In this document: piece by piece, positions 35,021-46,504 of the stretch
Layout: each line of letters starts with the position of its first letter
Position numbering within the stretch: position 1 is the stretch's first letter
Assembly: GCF_021869535.1 (NCBI RefSeq)
Contig: NW_026262668.1
Span: 72,189,558 to 72,253,557 of the forward strand
Reading direction: 5' to 3'
DNA from: Mytilus californianus
Lineage: Eukaryota > Mollusca > Bivalvia > Mytilida > Mytilidae
DNA: 64,000 nucleotides
Position numbers and translations under genes: made by a program
The notes under the pieces: model-generated
Database searches by the model: none
Told to the model about the DNA's origin: nothing
What the model saw: the letters and a program-made list of their open reading frames with translations, nothing else

Positions 35021-35319
35021 AAGGTTTTTGCACAGGATTAAAGAAAACGGTTTTTACAAGAAATAACAAAGATAGAAAATCCTATTTATGAGTCATAAGC
35101 AATATACGGTATACATTCATTAATACCTGGTCAAGTTAGATTACTCGTATAACTGTTATATACCGTAGCATCATTTATGGCCTTCTACAAGTGTTCTGGT
35201 TTAAACATATAGATTTTAGAACATCAGTTAAATGACTTTTTATGTATGAATACTATGACTCAGTGGCATGGAAGAACAAAGAATAAAGTTAGTAATTTCT
35301 AATAATAGAAATAAACGTT

Positions 35320-35524
35320 GTGAGGCAATTATTTGCAACAAAAATAGTGTCAGTCACTTTGCACCCACCACAAAGTTTAAGTAATCATGAAAATACAATA
35401 GATGAGTTGTCCCAAATCCTTTTACCGGCTGACCTACTCGCGATAGAGACAAATCAACGATTTGAAGCTGTGAAAACAAAGGGCGATGGCACCTGCCTGT
35501 ATATGCAGCTTTCCTGTGTATTAC
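35320..35524 (+). pseudogene. OTU/vertnin-like exon fragment
   Basis: Reads ...RFEAVKTKGDGTCLYMQLSC. The GDGTCLY block matches the catalytic-cysteine motif (DGxCLY/F) of OTU-like cysteine proteases and of the related vertnin-type domains found in many mollusc mobile-element proteins. A GTAATT donor follows VLQ. The His of the catalytic dyad would be far downstream and is not seen. The likely continuation is at 38,115, but reading phases do not match at the best splice sites, so it may be a broken copy. It could instead be a real exon of a gene with other splice choices. Confidence 0.45.
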
Positions 35525-36049
35525 AGGTAATTATTCATAAGAAATCATTATGGTTAAACAGCACATCATTCTGCTTCTAGTCACCAGGACGATGGGAATA
35601 TAAACCGACTTTAACAACACCATACAAACATTTCTTGACATTATAAATCGGTCGGAAAAATGTCAATTTAACGGTCAAATACTTGAAAATAAGCACTTAA
35701 ACAGTCCTCAACTACGCTGTTTAAAGAGTTTTCACGAAGAAAGTTACATTTTGAATAAAACATACGAAAAACAGAATGCGAATAATTTTCTCTTGTAATT
35801 TAACACTCTTTTGATTGGAAATTTAAGAATTTTTCGTCCTTTCACAAAAGTGTGAAACTTTAAATACATTTTTACATGCTTTTAAAGTAAATTTTATGAA
35901 AAAAAAAGACCAAATATGCTAAAGTTCCGTAAGGCACTTGTTTGTATATTGATTGCAGTACTAGTAATATCAGAGTTTCACCCTCTACAAATATACAATC
36001 TACTGTGTGATAGCGAAAAAAAAAGCTGAAAGTAAGCGTTCTGTGACGC

Positions 36050-37498
36050 TAAAATCTGAAAGCAAGCAAGGATTATGCCAGGCAATGTGCTAAACGTGAG
36101 AAAGAAGACGTAGATACTCTTTCCCAATGGATTAAGGCTGTGAGGTTGTTAATACAAATCAGAATTAAGAAACTGAATGGGTCTATTAATACCCATGCTA
36201 TATCAATTTTTTTAAAGACCCAAATGTTGCAAAACACTTGTCCTACCTGCATGACAAATATGTTGTTGTCCCCGCAGATAAAGCCCCAAAGAACATCGTT
36301 TTTGTGTGTAAATCACATTACATAAACTGCTTGATAAATGAATTAGGTATAATGACAGTTCACTTGGAAACTCAACATATACCCCCACGACACTTACTAA
36401 AGAGGAAATCCTGGATAATCATAGGTCTGTTCTATGTTCCTTCGGAATTTCAACCAAAGATGAAGAACTGGATCTTCCATCACTGTATTGGATACCTAAA
36501 CTACATAAGCATGATAAGTGTCCTTACAAACAACGGTATATTGCTTGGTCTTCCAAGTGCTCCACGAAACCTCTTTCTAAATTATTAACATCAATTTTAT
36601 AAAAATCAAAGCCGGGCTTCAAAGTTATTGTGAAACTACTTATTCTAGAGGTGGAGTGAATCAGATGTGGATACTGAAAAATTCAAAAGATCTTTTAGAG
36701 TAAATACAATCTAAATCTCTTTCATCTTGCAATAGTATTAAAACATTTGACTTTTCTACACTTTATACAAGTATTCCCCATTCCAAACTAAAAGACAAAT
36801 TGAAAGAGTTGGTCCTGCTTTGTTTCATAAAAAAGAATGGCCAAAGTAGATACAAGACATACAAGTATCTTGTCTTAGGGACGGAAAAATCCTACTTTGT
36901 AAAAAATCACTCTGATTCTAACAACAAATTTTTTGAAACTGACATCATCAAGATGCTTTATTTCTTGATTGGAAACATATTTGTTACGTTTGGAGGACAT
37001 GTTTTTCAACAAAAATCAGCATTCCCATGGGTCCAAACTGTGCCCTTCTTCTTGCCGACTTGTTCCTTTATTCATATGAGGATGACTTCATACAGGATCT
37101 TCTAAGGAAGAAAGAAGTTAGCAGTTTCCTTTAACTTTACTTTCAACTATATAGATGATGTTCTCTCACTAATAATTCCCAATTTGGTGACTATATTGAA
37201 TGAATCTATCCATCGAACTTGAGATAAAGGATACAACAGATACAGTTAAGTCTGCCTCATATCTTGACTTACATCTAGAAATTGACAATGAGGGAAAGTT
37301 GAAAACAAAACTTTACGACAAAAGAGATGATTTCAGCTTCCCAATTGTGAACTTTTCATTTCTATGTAGCAACATTCCAGCAGCGCCTGCATACGGAGTA
37401 TATATCTCCCAGTTGATAGGATATTCCAGGGCTTGTATTTCCTATCATGATACGAGTTGGTTGACCGGTATGGAATATCCGTTTCACAAAAATTAATG
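36050..37498 (+). pseudogene. Penelope-like element reverse transcriptase, decayed copy
   Basis: Pieces in several frames follow PLE RT order: AKREKEDVDTLSQWIKAV near 36,090; SYLHDKYVVVPADKAPKNIV (36,241) with the PADKA block; FSTLYTSIPHSKLKDKLK near 36,750; a G-P-N-C-A-L-L-L-A-D-L-F-L-type block near 37,035; YIDDVLSL (catalytic DD) near 37,150; DLHLEIDNEGKLKTKLYDKR and AAPAYGVYISQLIGYSRAC from 37,265. Frameshifts and stops make it inactive. No GIY-YIG endonuclease seen. Confidence 0.8.
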
Positions 37499-37600
37499 GA
37501 TATGTTCCAAATGTTGTAACTACAATCCCGTCCCCTTTTCCCCGAATATGACCTACCGAATTAGACTTATTACCGGGTTTGTAGTAACATGAGAAACACG

Positions 37601-37848
37601 ACGGGTGCCACATGTGGAGCAGGATCTGCTTATCCTTCCGGAGCACCTGAGATCACCCCCAGTTTTTGGTGGGGTTCATGTTGCTCAGTCTTTAGTTTTC
37701 TATGTTGTGTTTTGTGTACTATTGTTTGTCTATTGGTCTTTTTCTTTTTTAGCCATGGCATTGTCTGTTTATTTTCGACATATGAGTTTGAATGTCCCTC
37801 TGGTATCTTTCGCCCCTCTTTTACGAATATACGCTGTGGATATTAATC
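37601..37848 (+). repeat. 3' tail region of the Penelope-like element
   Basis: CCACATGTGGAGCAGGATCT, GGAGCACCTGAGATCACCCC and TTTAGCCATGGCATTGTCTG follow the RT. A diverged opposite-strand copy of the same tail is at 44,396-44,565 next to the minisatellite. Confidence 0.6.
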
Positions 37849-38114
37849 CAGCAGTCACATACATGTAGTTGATGTGCCACCTTTTGCCTGATCCTTAGAA
37901 AGAAAAGTACATAATGATAGACCAGCCCTGGCCTTAGTGACTCATTTTTATTTTTTATTTTTTTTTGTCGTGTTATTCCATTATATTCTCACAACGCATC
38001 CACCTGTTTGCATTTTCCTGAAATATCTGTTCTTCTATTTAATAAAAAATAACCTTTATCCACATCATGCACATTGTTATTTTATTTATTTTTGTTTTTT
38101 GCTTTTTTATGTAG

Positions 38115-38332
38115 ATAATGAAACATTAGCCTGCGATTTAAGATATTTCTGTGCAGCTGAACTTAACGTGAATGCAATTTTCTACACTAATCACGATCCC
38201 TTAAGAAATGATGGTAAATTTGGGATGTCTCTCTCTGGATCAGCTGAAAATAATATGACTTCGTTTGTTCTAAGTTGTTTGAACATTGTTATGTTGCTAC
38301 TATATTTCAAGTCATCACTTCAAAAGTTCTAG
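38115..38332 (+). pseudogene. Second OTU/vertnin-like fragment
   Basis: After the acceptor tract TTTTTGCTTTTTTATGTAG it reads NETLACDLRYFCAAELNVNA and IFYTNHDPL. In OTU/vertnin-like proteins a 'L..DLR...A.EL..N..FY..HP' stretch follows the GDGxCLY motif, so this should be the next exon after 35,320-35,524. The open frame needs a phase-1 donor, while the clear upstream donor is phase 0. The 2.6-kb gap holds the PLE remnant. Not certain to be expressed. Confidence 0.4.
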
Positions 38333-38334
38333 CG

Positions 38335-38975
38335 TTGTCATCATGAACTCATTGATCGTTATGGCAGTGTGACCATATTCACAATGAAAATAGATTTGTT
38401 TGCAGTGTCATAGTTATCCTCATTTGTCTTACCCAGACTTGATAAATATGAAAAATTCCACAGGTCGATCATTTATTTCTCGGTCTTTGTACAAGGAATT
38501 TTGATAATCTGTTCTGATCATAGTTCCATTTACCCCCTGACTGCTTTTTGCGAAGCTTTGATAATCTAAAATTAGTTTCCTGCAACCGGTATACAGAATT
38601 GCACACATTTTTTTCTTTTTTTTTCTAAACATTTCCAAGGAGGAGCTGATGCATGCCAAGACCCTTGCTGAAAGTATTAATTTTAGCTAAGATATTCCAC
38701 TTTTTCTGTCCATTGGATTGTTGCCTTTTTTGACACATTTCACGTTTCAAATTCTTTTTTCTATGTTTTGAAGTTGCCTATTAAAAAAAGGTGTCATAAG
38801 TCAAAATGTTGCTCATAAAAATGGGGTTTTCAGGAATGAAATTTAAATGTCAGGAGAGGGTCAGAATGCAGGATTTGCACCATTTATCCCAAATTTTCTT
38901 GGGGCCTTGAGCGGTCCCCGAACCCCCTGCCGAAGAACCGCCGTACCAATATAATTGGACTATTATAACACTTAA
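38335..38975. other. Spacer, nothing recognised
   Basis: No convincing exon or repeat; GGAACCCCCTGCCGAAG-like GC-richer patch near 38,910. Confidence 0.3.
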
Positions 38976-38978
38976 CAC

Positions 38979-39142
38979 TTCAGAAATATAATTATTTGCA
39001 CATACCGCACATACCATTAAATGCCTTACCTAGTCTCTCCATCATATAATTTTGTGATTTTTCAGAAATATAATTATTTGCACATACCGCACATACCATT
39101 AAATGCCTTACCTAGTCTCTCCATCATATAATTTTGTGATGT
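38979..39142 (+). repeat. 82-bp perfect-looking tandem duplication
   Basis: TTCAGAAATATAATTATTTG through CATATAATTTTGTGAT occurs twice in direct order with no visible difference, so it is recent. It lies about 500 bp upstream of the next gene's start. Confidence 0.85.
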
Positions 39143-39646
39143 CATTTTTTTAAAACTGCAACTTTAAATTTTTTAACCAGCAGAGTAGTAGCCTGGGATC
39201 CTGGCTCACTACTCGACATTAGACGAAGTACTAGATTGGGTCAGGATGCCAGGCTAGCAGAGTAGTTGCTGCAAGAGATAATAATCATAGAGGCATTCCA
39301 AATGTACTGGGAGCGATATCGATAAAACCCGAGATTATTGGAACTATTATCACTTCCTGTTTATTGTCAAGAGAGATTTCTGAAAATTAATCCTCATTTT
39401 CCAGTCTTTACAGACGCAATACTCTAGTCCTGTATGCGAACAAACAATTGTAGGATAAAGAGAAAATACATGGTCAAAACATTTTCCTTATTTATACACA
39501 CACAGTCAGATAGAATGTCTACAAAAACAGCTGTTTCTCAAAGTCACGTAATAAGTGTTTCAACATGCTGAGTGTTTATTTCTTGTCATAATAAGAATAT
39601 TCAAGGTTATCTCTGCACTTACTCTTCACAGAAAATACAAATTAAT

Positions 39647-40069
39647 ATGGCAGGGACGGTTGATAGAGGAACATCCATGGACCACAGTCATCTATTGGAA
39701 AAGGAAAGTGATGCTAGGATCAAGTTTGAGAGGGCGTGTCAACAAATAGCCCTATTAGATCAGAAAATAAGAGACTTGGAAGTTCGTTACAAAAGGGCTG
39801 TTAAATTCAAGAAGAATTCCTTTCGTTACAATTTAAGACTTCGTCTTTCTGTCGTAACAGGTGTTAAGATGATGTATCATCATTATGCTAGCACAAAAGC
39901 TGAGGAACTTACTAAGATCAGAAGGCAAATTAACGATGCTAATGTTGTGCCATCAAGCAGTGCTAGTGCTGTATTTACACCCAGGGAGAGCAGCAGTTTT
40001 AGATCAGTTGGTGATTTGCAAAGAACCACATCAACCTCAGCAGCAGAGCCAGATCATCATTGTGACTAG
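39647..40069 (+). CDS. Small basic coiled-coil protein of unknown function (140 aa)
   Basis: I do not recognise the family. The open frame begins upstream at 39,572, but I start at MAGTVDRGTSMDHSHLLEKE because the tract CTTACTCTTCACAG just before looks like a splice acceptor and ATG has G at +4. Residues ~17-55 are rich in charged heptads (ESDARIKFERACQQIALLDQ and KIRDLEVRYKRAVKFKK), probably a coiled coil. Then come a compact basic segment (NSFRYNLRLRLSVVTGVKMM, YHHYASTKAEELTKIRRQI) and a Ser/Thr-rich, likely disordered tail (SSSASAVF...TSTSAAE). No signal peptide or membrane segment. Codon use and length of open frame favour a real gene; it could be a single coding exon with an upstream non-coding exon. 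Confidence 0.7.
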   Translation: MAGTVDRGTSMDHSHLLEKESDARIKFERACQQIALLDQKIRDLEVRYKRAVKFKKNSFRYNLRLRLSVVTGVKMMYHHYASTKAEELTKIRRQINDANVVPSSSASAVFTPRESSSFRSVGDLQRTTSTSAAEPDHHCD

Positions 40070-43000
40070 CTATAAGGATAGGATCTAACAACATCAAGTT
40101 TTTTAACTAACTTAATGTGCAATTTACAGACATTTTCAAATATGTATTAAATTTTAAGTTTTATGTAAAATTCATTCTCTTTCTGCACATCCTTTGCATT
40201 TAAATGTTTAAACATGTTAAATGTGTAAAGATTTCTTTTGACTTGCATGTAAATGAACAATTCCCAATGAAACCCAAAAAAAAACATCTAGAGGTCCAAA
40301 CTACATGTACAACATACATGTATGGTCTTCAACAAAAGTTTGGTGTTGGAATAATGTTTATACAATATCTCAAGCTCTTACATGTAATACACATGATAAA
40401 TGAAAAATAGTTGTTTACCTCTATGAGTCTTATTTTAGGTTTTACTGTATTCTAGGGTACAATGTAGTGTTACAACTACCTAATACTTTTCTGTATTATT
40501 ATACACTTTATACTAAGAGGCTTGGATTGTGCCCCAGAAGGTGAATTACACAAAAGTATGAAGTATTGTGACAGGTCAGCATACATTTGTATTAGTACAT
40601 TTTTACCTGCAATGGAAGTTCTGTTGCATGAACATGTACTCGTATGATACATTTTGAATGTAGCTTTTATCATGTTTATAAAAGTTAGGTAAATCATTTA
40701 AATGTATCCCAAAGTTGTTTTTAACAGTTCTACATTGTGAAAATGTCTTTTCCATTTCCATTTGATTATTGAATCACTCACAATTTTTTCAAATACATGA
40801 ACACTTTAGGAAGTTTGTTTTTTTTGTGATTACAGAACTGCAGTAAAGTTGATAGGGTCTGATGCTCTGAATCAACTTGGAAATTCTATAGTGCTACATG
40901 TTAATGGTGTGTCAAAATTTCATTATTACTGTTATAATCTTGCAATGCTTACAATTGTACATACATGTATGTAAGTAAAATGAGTAAAAAAAATCAAAAA
41001 CATTATTTTTGGAAGACTGTAATTTAAGTTTATAATTAAGATACACACACTGAGCAGGTATATGTACCTATTCCAAAACTGCTGGTGTGCATATGCTCAA
41101 TTAGTGAATTACATCATGAGAAAATTAAAAAGTCTTAAAGGGGCACTAGCTGTCAAATTCATGTTCACCGATTTGACTCAAATTCTCATATTTGATTTAT
41201 AACAATGTATAACATTCTTTTAAATTATAAAAAGGCTAAAATAAACAATATACCGGGCATGGGTTCGATAATATGTAGCTTCATTTCGTGTGTATTTTAG
41301 TCTAGACGCCATCTAATTAACTGTCGAGTTGACCTCCGAATACCTCTGATTGCCATATTAGCAATATAAACATAAATATAATTATAAATAGATAGCAGAC
41401 TCGTGCAATTTGATTTTTCTAGGTCTGTTTAATTTCATATTATAGATTAAAATATATGTTAATCATCGTTTTTACCTGTGTAAGAATGATTATTTGTGGA
41501 TCAAAGTTGTCAATCAAATGATTTACCTTTGTTTTACTTTCAATGTTGACATTCTTTTCCTTTAAATAATTGAACACGCACAATGCATGCGGTATCCAAC
41601 TCTAGCTAAGGGGTTAAATTGAAGTTCACATGAATACGGATTCAATGAGGTCGAATTATTCACTTGCAAGTGAATAATTCATACTCAATGTTTCTTAGCT
41701 TATTTTGACAAAATTGAACCATGCTGGCTGCTAAAAGCAATAAATTATTTCACTATTTCACTTTCATTTATGATTGATAAAAAAAAATCATATTTTATAT
41801 TTTTTTTATATCTCGTAGCTAGTGCCCCTTTAACAATTTGAAAATGATTATACATGTACATTGTAGGAGAAAAGTTTTGTCCCAAATTTAATAACCTGAT
41901 AGAAATTCTACACTGTAAATGTTGTACTTAAGTAATTTCTGGGTCATGGATAATGGGCAATTTTCTTTACATTAATACTTAGATGACAATCATGAATCTG
42001 TTTATTGTTTCTATGTTTTACTTTTTTACTAAAGGCAAGAGAGGTGACCCTCAAACTTTTGGCTGCAAGTTGAGCATTTAGTGTGAATAAAAATATTACT
42101 ACATTAGGTGCATCAGATCCATTGTAAACCTACCTGTAAAAATGCATGTCTTCTGCAGATCTCCAACAGATGTTTAGTAATTTGGTTAGAAATATTCATA
42201 TAACAACCATTTAAATGAATCTAAAATTCTTTTAAAAAACTAAAATTAGAAATATTCCAATCTCCTTAAACAATTTGTTCAATTGCAAAGATAGTTTAAA
42301 GTTTTCCCATTTGTCAAATGCCTCAGTTATAATTGTTTGACACATGAAATTCGAACTAGCCTGAAAAAAGTTACAGTGCTATGGATGTTGTGAATCAGAA
42401 TATTAAATGTCTTAAAATTTTAATGAATCTTCCGGAATTTTTTTTTTTTCTTTGAAAGACTACAAAAAATGTTCATGTACAAGAATTAAACAAGCAATGT
42501 TGATATATATGAGCAGGTCATACATGTAATTATTTTGAAATACATGTACCCTTATGTTTGTTAAGCTCAGTGATTAATTTCACAAAATATCTTTAATTAG
42601 ACAAAATATTTGTAAGCTAAAAATATTTCAGTATAGATAACAATAACTTTTAGTCATAAGACATTTTGTATAAAGCTGGATTTGTGGAGAATTATAGATG
42701 ACCCCTCTACAAAAAGTGATTCTGAATCATGTTTATTTCTTCATGTGAAAAGATTTGTACATACATTTGTAAATTGAATGAAATACCATTCTTCTGAATT
42801 TGTTTATAAGTCATTGATGTTACTTGTAATTCATTGCAATATTGTCCATAATTTATTTTTACCAGTAGATTTTTTGGCAATACAAATTTTCATTCTTAAG
42901 TAATAATTTACATGTATGTACAATATTGTCCCTGTTTATGATATTTGGTTTTTTTTTATCATCTATAGTCTTTGTGTTGTTTTATTTCTTTATTTCAAGA

Positions 43001-43850
43001 AAGACTGAGAGTTTATTAATAGACATTTATTAATTGGATACGGCTTAATAAGAATATAAGGGTGCACATTATTTCCCAGTTGTGTCAATCCATTGGTGCA
43101 TATCCATACATTTTTGTCAAATTTCATAAAACACTGTTTTGTTGAGATCCTACATATTTTTGTAGCTTAAGAACCCAATCTGTCTTGCACTTTTGATGTT
43201 TGTTTGTTTTTATAATTGGTTTGCAACATTTTGAGAATATATTTATTTAAAACTTGCATATTTTGGCAAAAGTACAGGACATTACAATGTAGTATGGTAT
43301 AATCAGTTCCACTTTTACTATTTTAATAAAAGCTTTGAATTAAAAAGTTAAAAATAACCATCAGCTGAATTGATTAGAAGCATCAACTGCATCATTGTAT
43401 AAAGTGCATGGATTTTGAATTTGTTAAGATAAATCTTTTCATTTTACCTTCTTAACTGTCTTATCTTATTTTGTTATGTCATGCACATGTCCACACAATT
43501 ATATTCTATCTATCAACTCTATTCTACATGTGTCCAAAAGGAAAAAATAGATTTAAAGAATAGATTTATAATTATTTCATATGTATCAAAAATCTTTATG
43601 TAGTATAAGATTTTTAATTTGATTTTGTTTGTTATATGTGAGGTATTGTTTTGTTTATGTGTGTTTCATTTATTCATTATGTGGCCAGTTACATGTGATT
43701 GTGACTTGTGTATTTGTTGTGTTAATGAGAGGAATATCATAAAAAAAGAGAAAACTCACTTGTGTTATATATATACAAAGGCCATTATTTTAAGAAATCT
43801 TGTCTGACAAACATGTAGTAAAAAAATGCAAAATATCAGTTGGATAGTAA
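40070..43850 (+). other. Long AT-rich 3' flank, probable 3' UTR of the coiled-coil gene
   Basis: No coding sequence. Many ACATGTACA-type motifs and few repeats apart from the MITE at 41,135-41,833. AATAAA occurs at 42,086 and 43,325 among others. A long UTR is inference; RNA-seq coverage would show where it ends. Confidence 0.35.
41135..41833. mobile_element. 699-bp MITE with TTAA ends (piggyBac-like)
   Basis: TTAA-AGGGGCACTAGCT at the left and AGCTAGTGCCCCT-TTAA at the right: 13-bp perfect terminal inverted repeats and TTAA on both sides, the piggyBac target duplication. No ORF of its own. Confidence 0.85.
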
Positions 43851-44395
43851 AGCTTGATGGTGTGTACACAGATAAGTAAAGCTAGATGGTGTGTACACAG
43901 ATAGAGTAAAGCTAGATGGTGTGTACACAGATAAGTAAAGCTTGATGGTGTGTACACAGATAGAGTAAAGCTTGATGGTGTGTACACAGATAGAGTAAAG
44001 CTTGATGGTGTGTACACAGATAGAGTAAAGCTAGATGGTGTGTACACAGATAGAGTAAAGCTTGATGGTGTGTACACAGATAGAGTAAAGCTAGATGGTG
44101 TGTACACAGATAGAGTAAAGCTTGATGGTGTGTACACAGATAGAGTAAAGCTTGATGGTGTGTACACAGATAGAGTAAAGCTAGATGGTGTGTACACAGA
44201 TAAGTAAAGCTTGATGGTGTGTACACAGATAGAGTAAAGCTAGATGGTGTGTACACAGATAAGTAAAGCTTGATGGTGTGTACATAGATAAGTAAAGCTA
44301 GATGGTGTGTACACAGATAGAGTAAAGCTTGATGGTGTGTACACAGATAAGTAAAGCTTAATGGTGTGTACACAGATAGAGTAAAGAAAAAACGA
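43851..44395 (+). repeat. Minisatellite, 30-bp unit, about 18 copies
   Basis: Unit GTAAAGCTTGATGGTGTGTA plus CACAGATAGA; a 29-bp variant (ATAAGT in place of ATAGAGT) alternates. Variant units (CTTGATGG or CTAGATGG) are interspersed in higher-order patterns. Because the unit is 30 bp, both strands stay open and give repetitive ORFs; these are artefacts. Confidence 0.95.
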
Positions 44396-44565
44396 GTCAG
44401 AAGATACATAAGGGGGCAATCAAAACTCAAGTTAAAGAGAAGCAGACAAAAACATGGCAAAAATGACAAAAAGACAAACAACAAAGTCTGTGCAAAACCA
44501 TAAACCAGGTGTGATCTCAAATGCTCTGGAAAAGTAAGCAGATCCCTCACCACATGTGGCATTAA
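44396..44565 (-). repeat. Penelope-like 3' tail fragment
   Basis: The reverse complement (ATGCCACATGTGGTGAGGGA, TCTGCTTACTTTTCCAGAGC, TGAGATCACACCTGGTTTAT) matches the tail at 37,601-37,848. Confidence 0.55.
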
Positions 44566-44589
44566 AGATTTCTGAATAATACACCAACA

Positions 44590-44990
44590 AAATTCACTAC
44601 ATCTTCGTTACAAAAATCTTCTCCTCAAACTATGGGCCAAATTTAACCAAACTTGGCCACAATCATCATTCAGGTTACTAATTTTAAAATGATGATCCTG
44701 CCTGCCATCCAATATGGCCAACATGGCTAAAAATAAAACCTAGGGTAAATTTCAAGTTTTGTTTATTTTCTTGAAAAAAAATTCAGAATGTTTGAGCTAT
44801 TTCAGGCGCCAATTAATGGCTCTTACCTCTTCCTTTGAGAAAAAAAAATAAGAATGTATTTTTTTTGTTATATCTTTTCTGAATATATTTCTGTAATACA
44901 ATTGCCCTTTTTCAACATCTCTTCAAAAACATCATTGGAGATTGTATATACTTGACTCGTACAAAGAAAGATAATCCTGGATAAAAAAAA
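44590..44990 (-). repeat. GCTCACC-family core fragment
   Basis: TCTTCTCCTCAAACTATGGG and GGCCACAATCATCATTCAGG are the reverse complement of the core in 56,930-57,060. No terminal hairpin here. Confidence 0.5.
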
Positions 44991-45346
44991 ACCTGGTATC
45001 ATTTAACATGCATTTTTATTTCAAAGAATGTAAGTGGCATAGTCACCCAGTTATTAAACTAAAATGGAAAGGACCAATCTTGTTTGAGACATAGTGTGAC
45101 AACATGGATGCTACAAAAACACCTCTGTATTGTTGACATATATATGGATATTAGGATGTAAAAAAATCGTTTCTGTACAGATATTCCTAACTTGAAAATA
45201 GTTTTGATAATGATCTTTCATTTATAAAAAATTTATGTGGTCCTATGTTGTTATTTCAATCTAATTAAAACCAATGATAAATTTTATCCACAGTGTTTAT
45301 CTTAAATGACCGAAAGGTTGAGCCATTGGTTTTTAATCAGATAGTA

Positions 45347-45634
45347 TATTACTGTAGAAGGGGCCTCGGTGGCCGAGTGGTCTAAGTAGTTACTACTGTA
45401 ATCACTAGCCAGTCAACACTGAGGTTGTGAGTTCGAACCCCGCTCGTGCAGGTGCACTCGACTCCAATCTTAATTGACTAGGATTGTCAGTTTTCCTATC
45501 GAAGGTCGGTGGTTTTCTCCGGGAACTCCGGCTTCCTCCACCAATAAAAACTGGCCGCCACGAAATAGCCCAAAAGCGGTGCTTAAAAGTGGCGTTAAAA
45601 CACCAAAAATCAAATCAAATCTATTACTGTAGAA
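45347..45634 (+). mobile_element. tRNA-derived SINE with 13-bp target-site duplication
   Basis: Head with a pol III A box (TGGCCGAGTGG) and B box (GTTCGAACCCC), a conserved middle (GGTGGTTTTCTCCGGGAACT, CCGGCTTCCTCCACCAATAA) and a tail GGCGTTAAAACACCAAAAAT then CAAATC repeats. Both sides carry TATTACTGTAGAA (45,347-45,359 and 45,622-45,634). The middle part resembles the conserved domain shared by mollusc Meta-type SINEs as I recall it. Not a functional tRNA gene. Confidence 0.9.
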
Positions 45635-46185
45635 TTGTGACATCCGTCGAGTTTTCATGTAAAATCCGTTTATAAAACATCTTCCATGATAAGCCGTTAC
45701 TCAAAAGAAGATTGGAAAATGTTTGTTTTCTAACCCTTAGACATTATCAAACATCGGTGCATGAAAAAACATGGTCGATGATAAATAAAACCCTTACTGG
45801 TAGTAACAAGGCATTGAACAAGGAAATAGCAAAATTAAAATACAGAAAACTAAACACAAAGTACCAGTAGTATGAAAGTTTCCCCACGGTAGGGTACTGT
45901 ACATCGAAAGTGTGATTTCTGTATTAACGGTTTCTTAGTTGAGGTATAAAGTAGGGGTCATGTTTGAGGATTCCATTGTGAAGTGAAAAATCTGCAATCC
46001 CCTCAGAAACAATTGAATCGATTTCAGTTCTCAATGCATTCAATGGTGAAGTTATGAACCCTGTACTTTGTGCCCTTTCTGAATTCTCAAAATGATGTCT
46101 TAGGAGTGTAAAAGTCGAGTATCTCAGGTCATGTTCTATAACTCTAAACTTACACATGTATTGTGTAAAAAAGAATGAACCACCA
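45635..46185. other. Unassigned stretch with a short minus-strand open frame
   Basis: A 77-codon minus-strand frame (45,924-46,157) ends with SLHNGILKHDPYFIPQLRNR. Its composition looks coding-like and could be the tail of a mobile-element ORF, but I see no motif. Confidence 0.25.
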
Positions 46186-46189
46186 TTTA

Positions 46190-46500
46190 TTACATGTTTA
46201 AAACCGCCACATTCTGTATTTATGTGCCTGTCCCAAGTCAGGAGCCTGTAATTCAGTTGTTGTCGTTTGTTTATGTGTTACATATTTGTTTTTCGTTCAT
46301 TTTTTGTACATGAATTAGGCCGTTAGTTTTCTCGATTGAATTGTTTTACATTGTCATTTCGGGGCCTTTTATAGCTGACTGTGCGGTATGGGCTTTGCTC
46401 ATTGTTGAAGGCCGTACGATGACCTATAGTTGTTAATTTCTGTGTCATTTGGTATCTTGTGGAGAGTTGTCTCATTGGCAATCATACCACATCTTCTTTT
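46190..46500 (-). repeat. GATGTGGTATG repeat copy
   Basis: GCCTGTCCCAAGTCAGGAGC through GGCAATCATACCACATCTTC, ending in a T/A tail on the plus strand. Confidence 0.75.
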
Positions 46501-46504
46501 TTAT

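Noticed and set aside
43851-44395. CRISPR-like regular repeats
   Set aside because: Units are head-to-tail with no unique spacers, and the DNA is eukaryotic.
43790-44562. Repetitive ORFs on both strands (YTDRVKLDGV and similar)
   Set aside because: The 30-bp minisatellite unit is a multiple of three, so all frames without a stop in one unit stay open. Not a protein gene.
45361-45440. Functional tRNA gene
   Set aside because: The A and B boxes are present, but the cloverleaf is degraded and it continues into a SINE body with target duplications.
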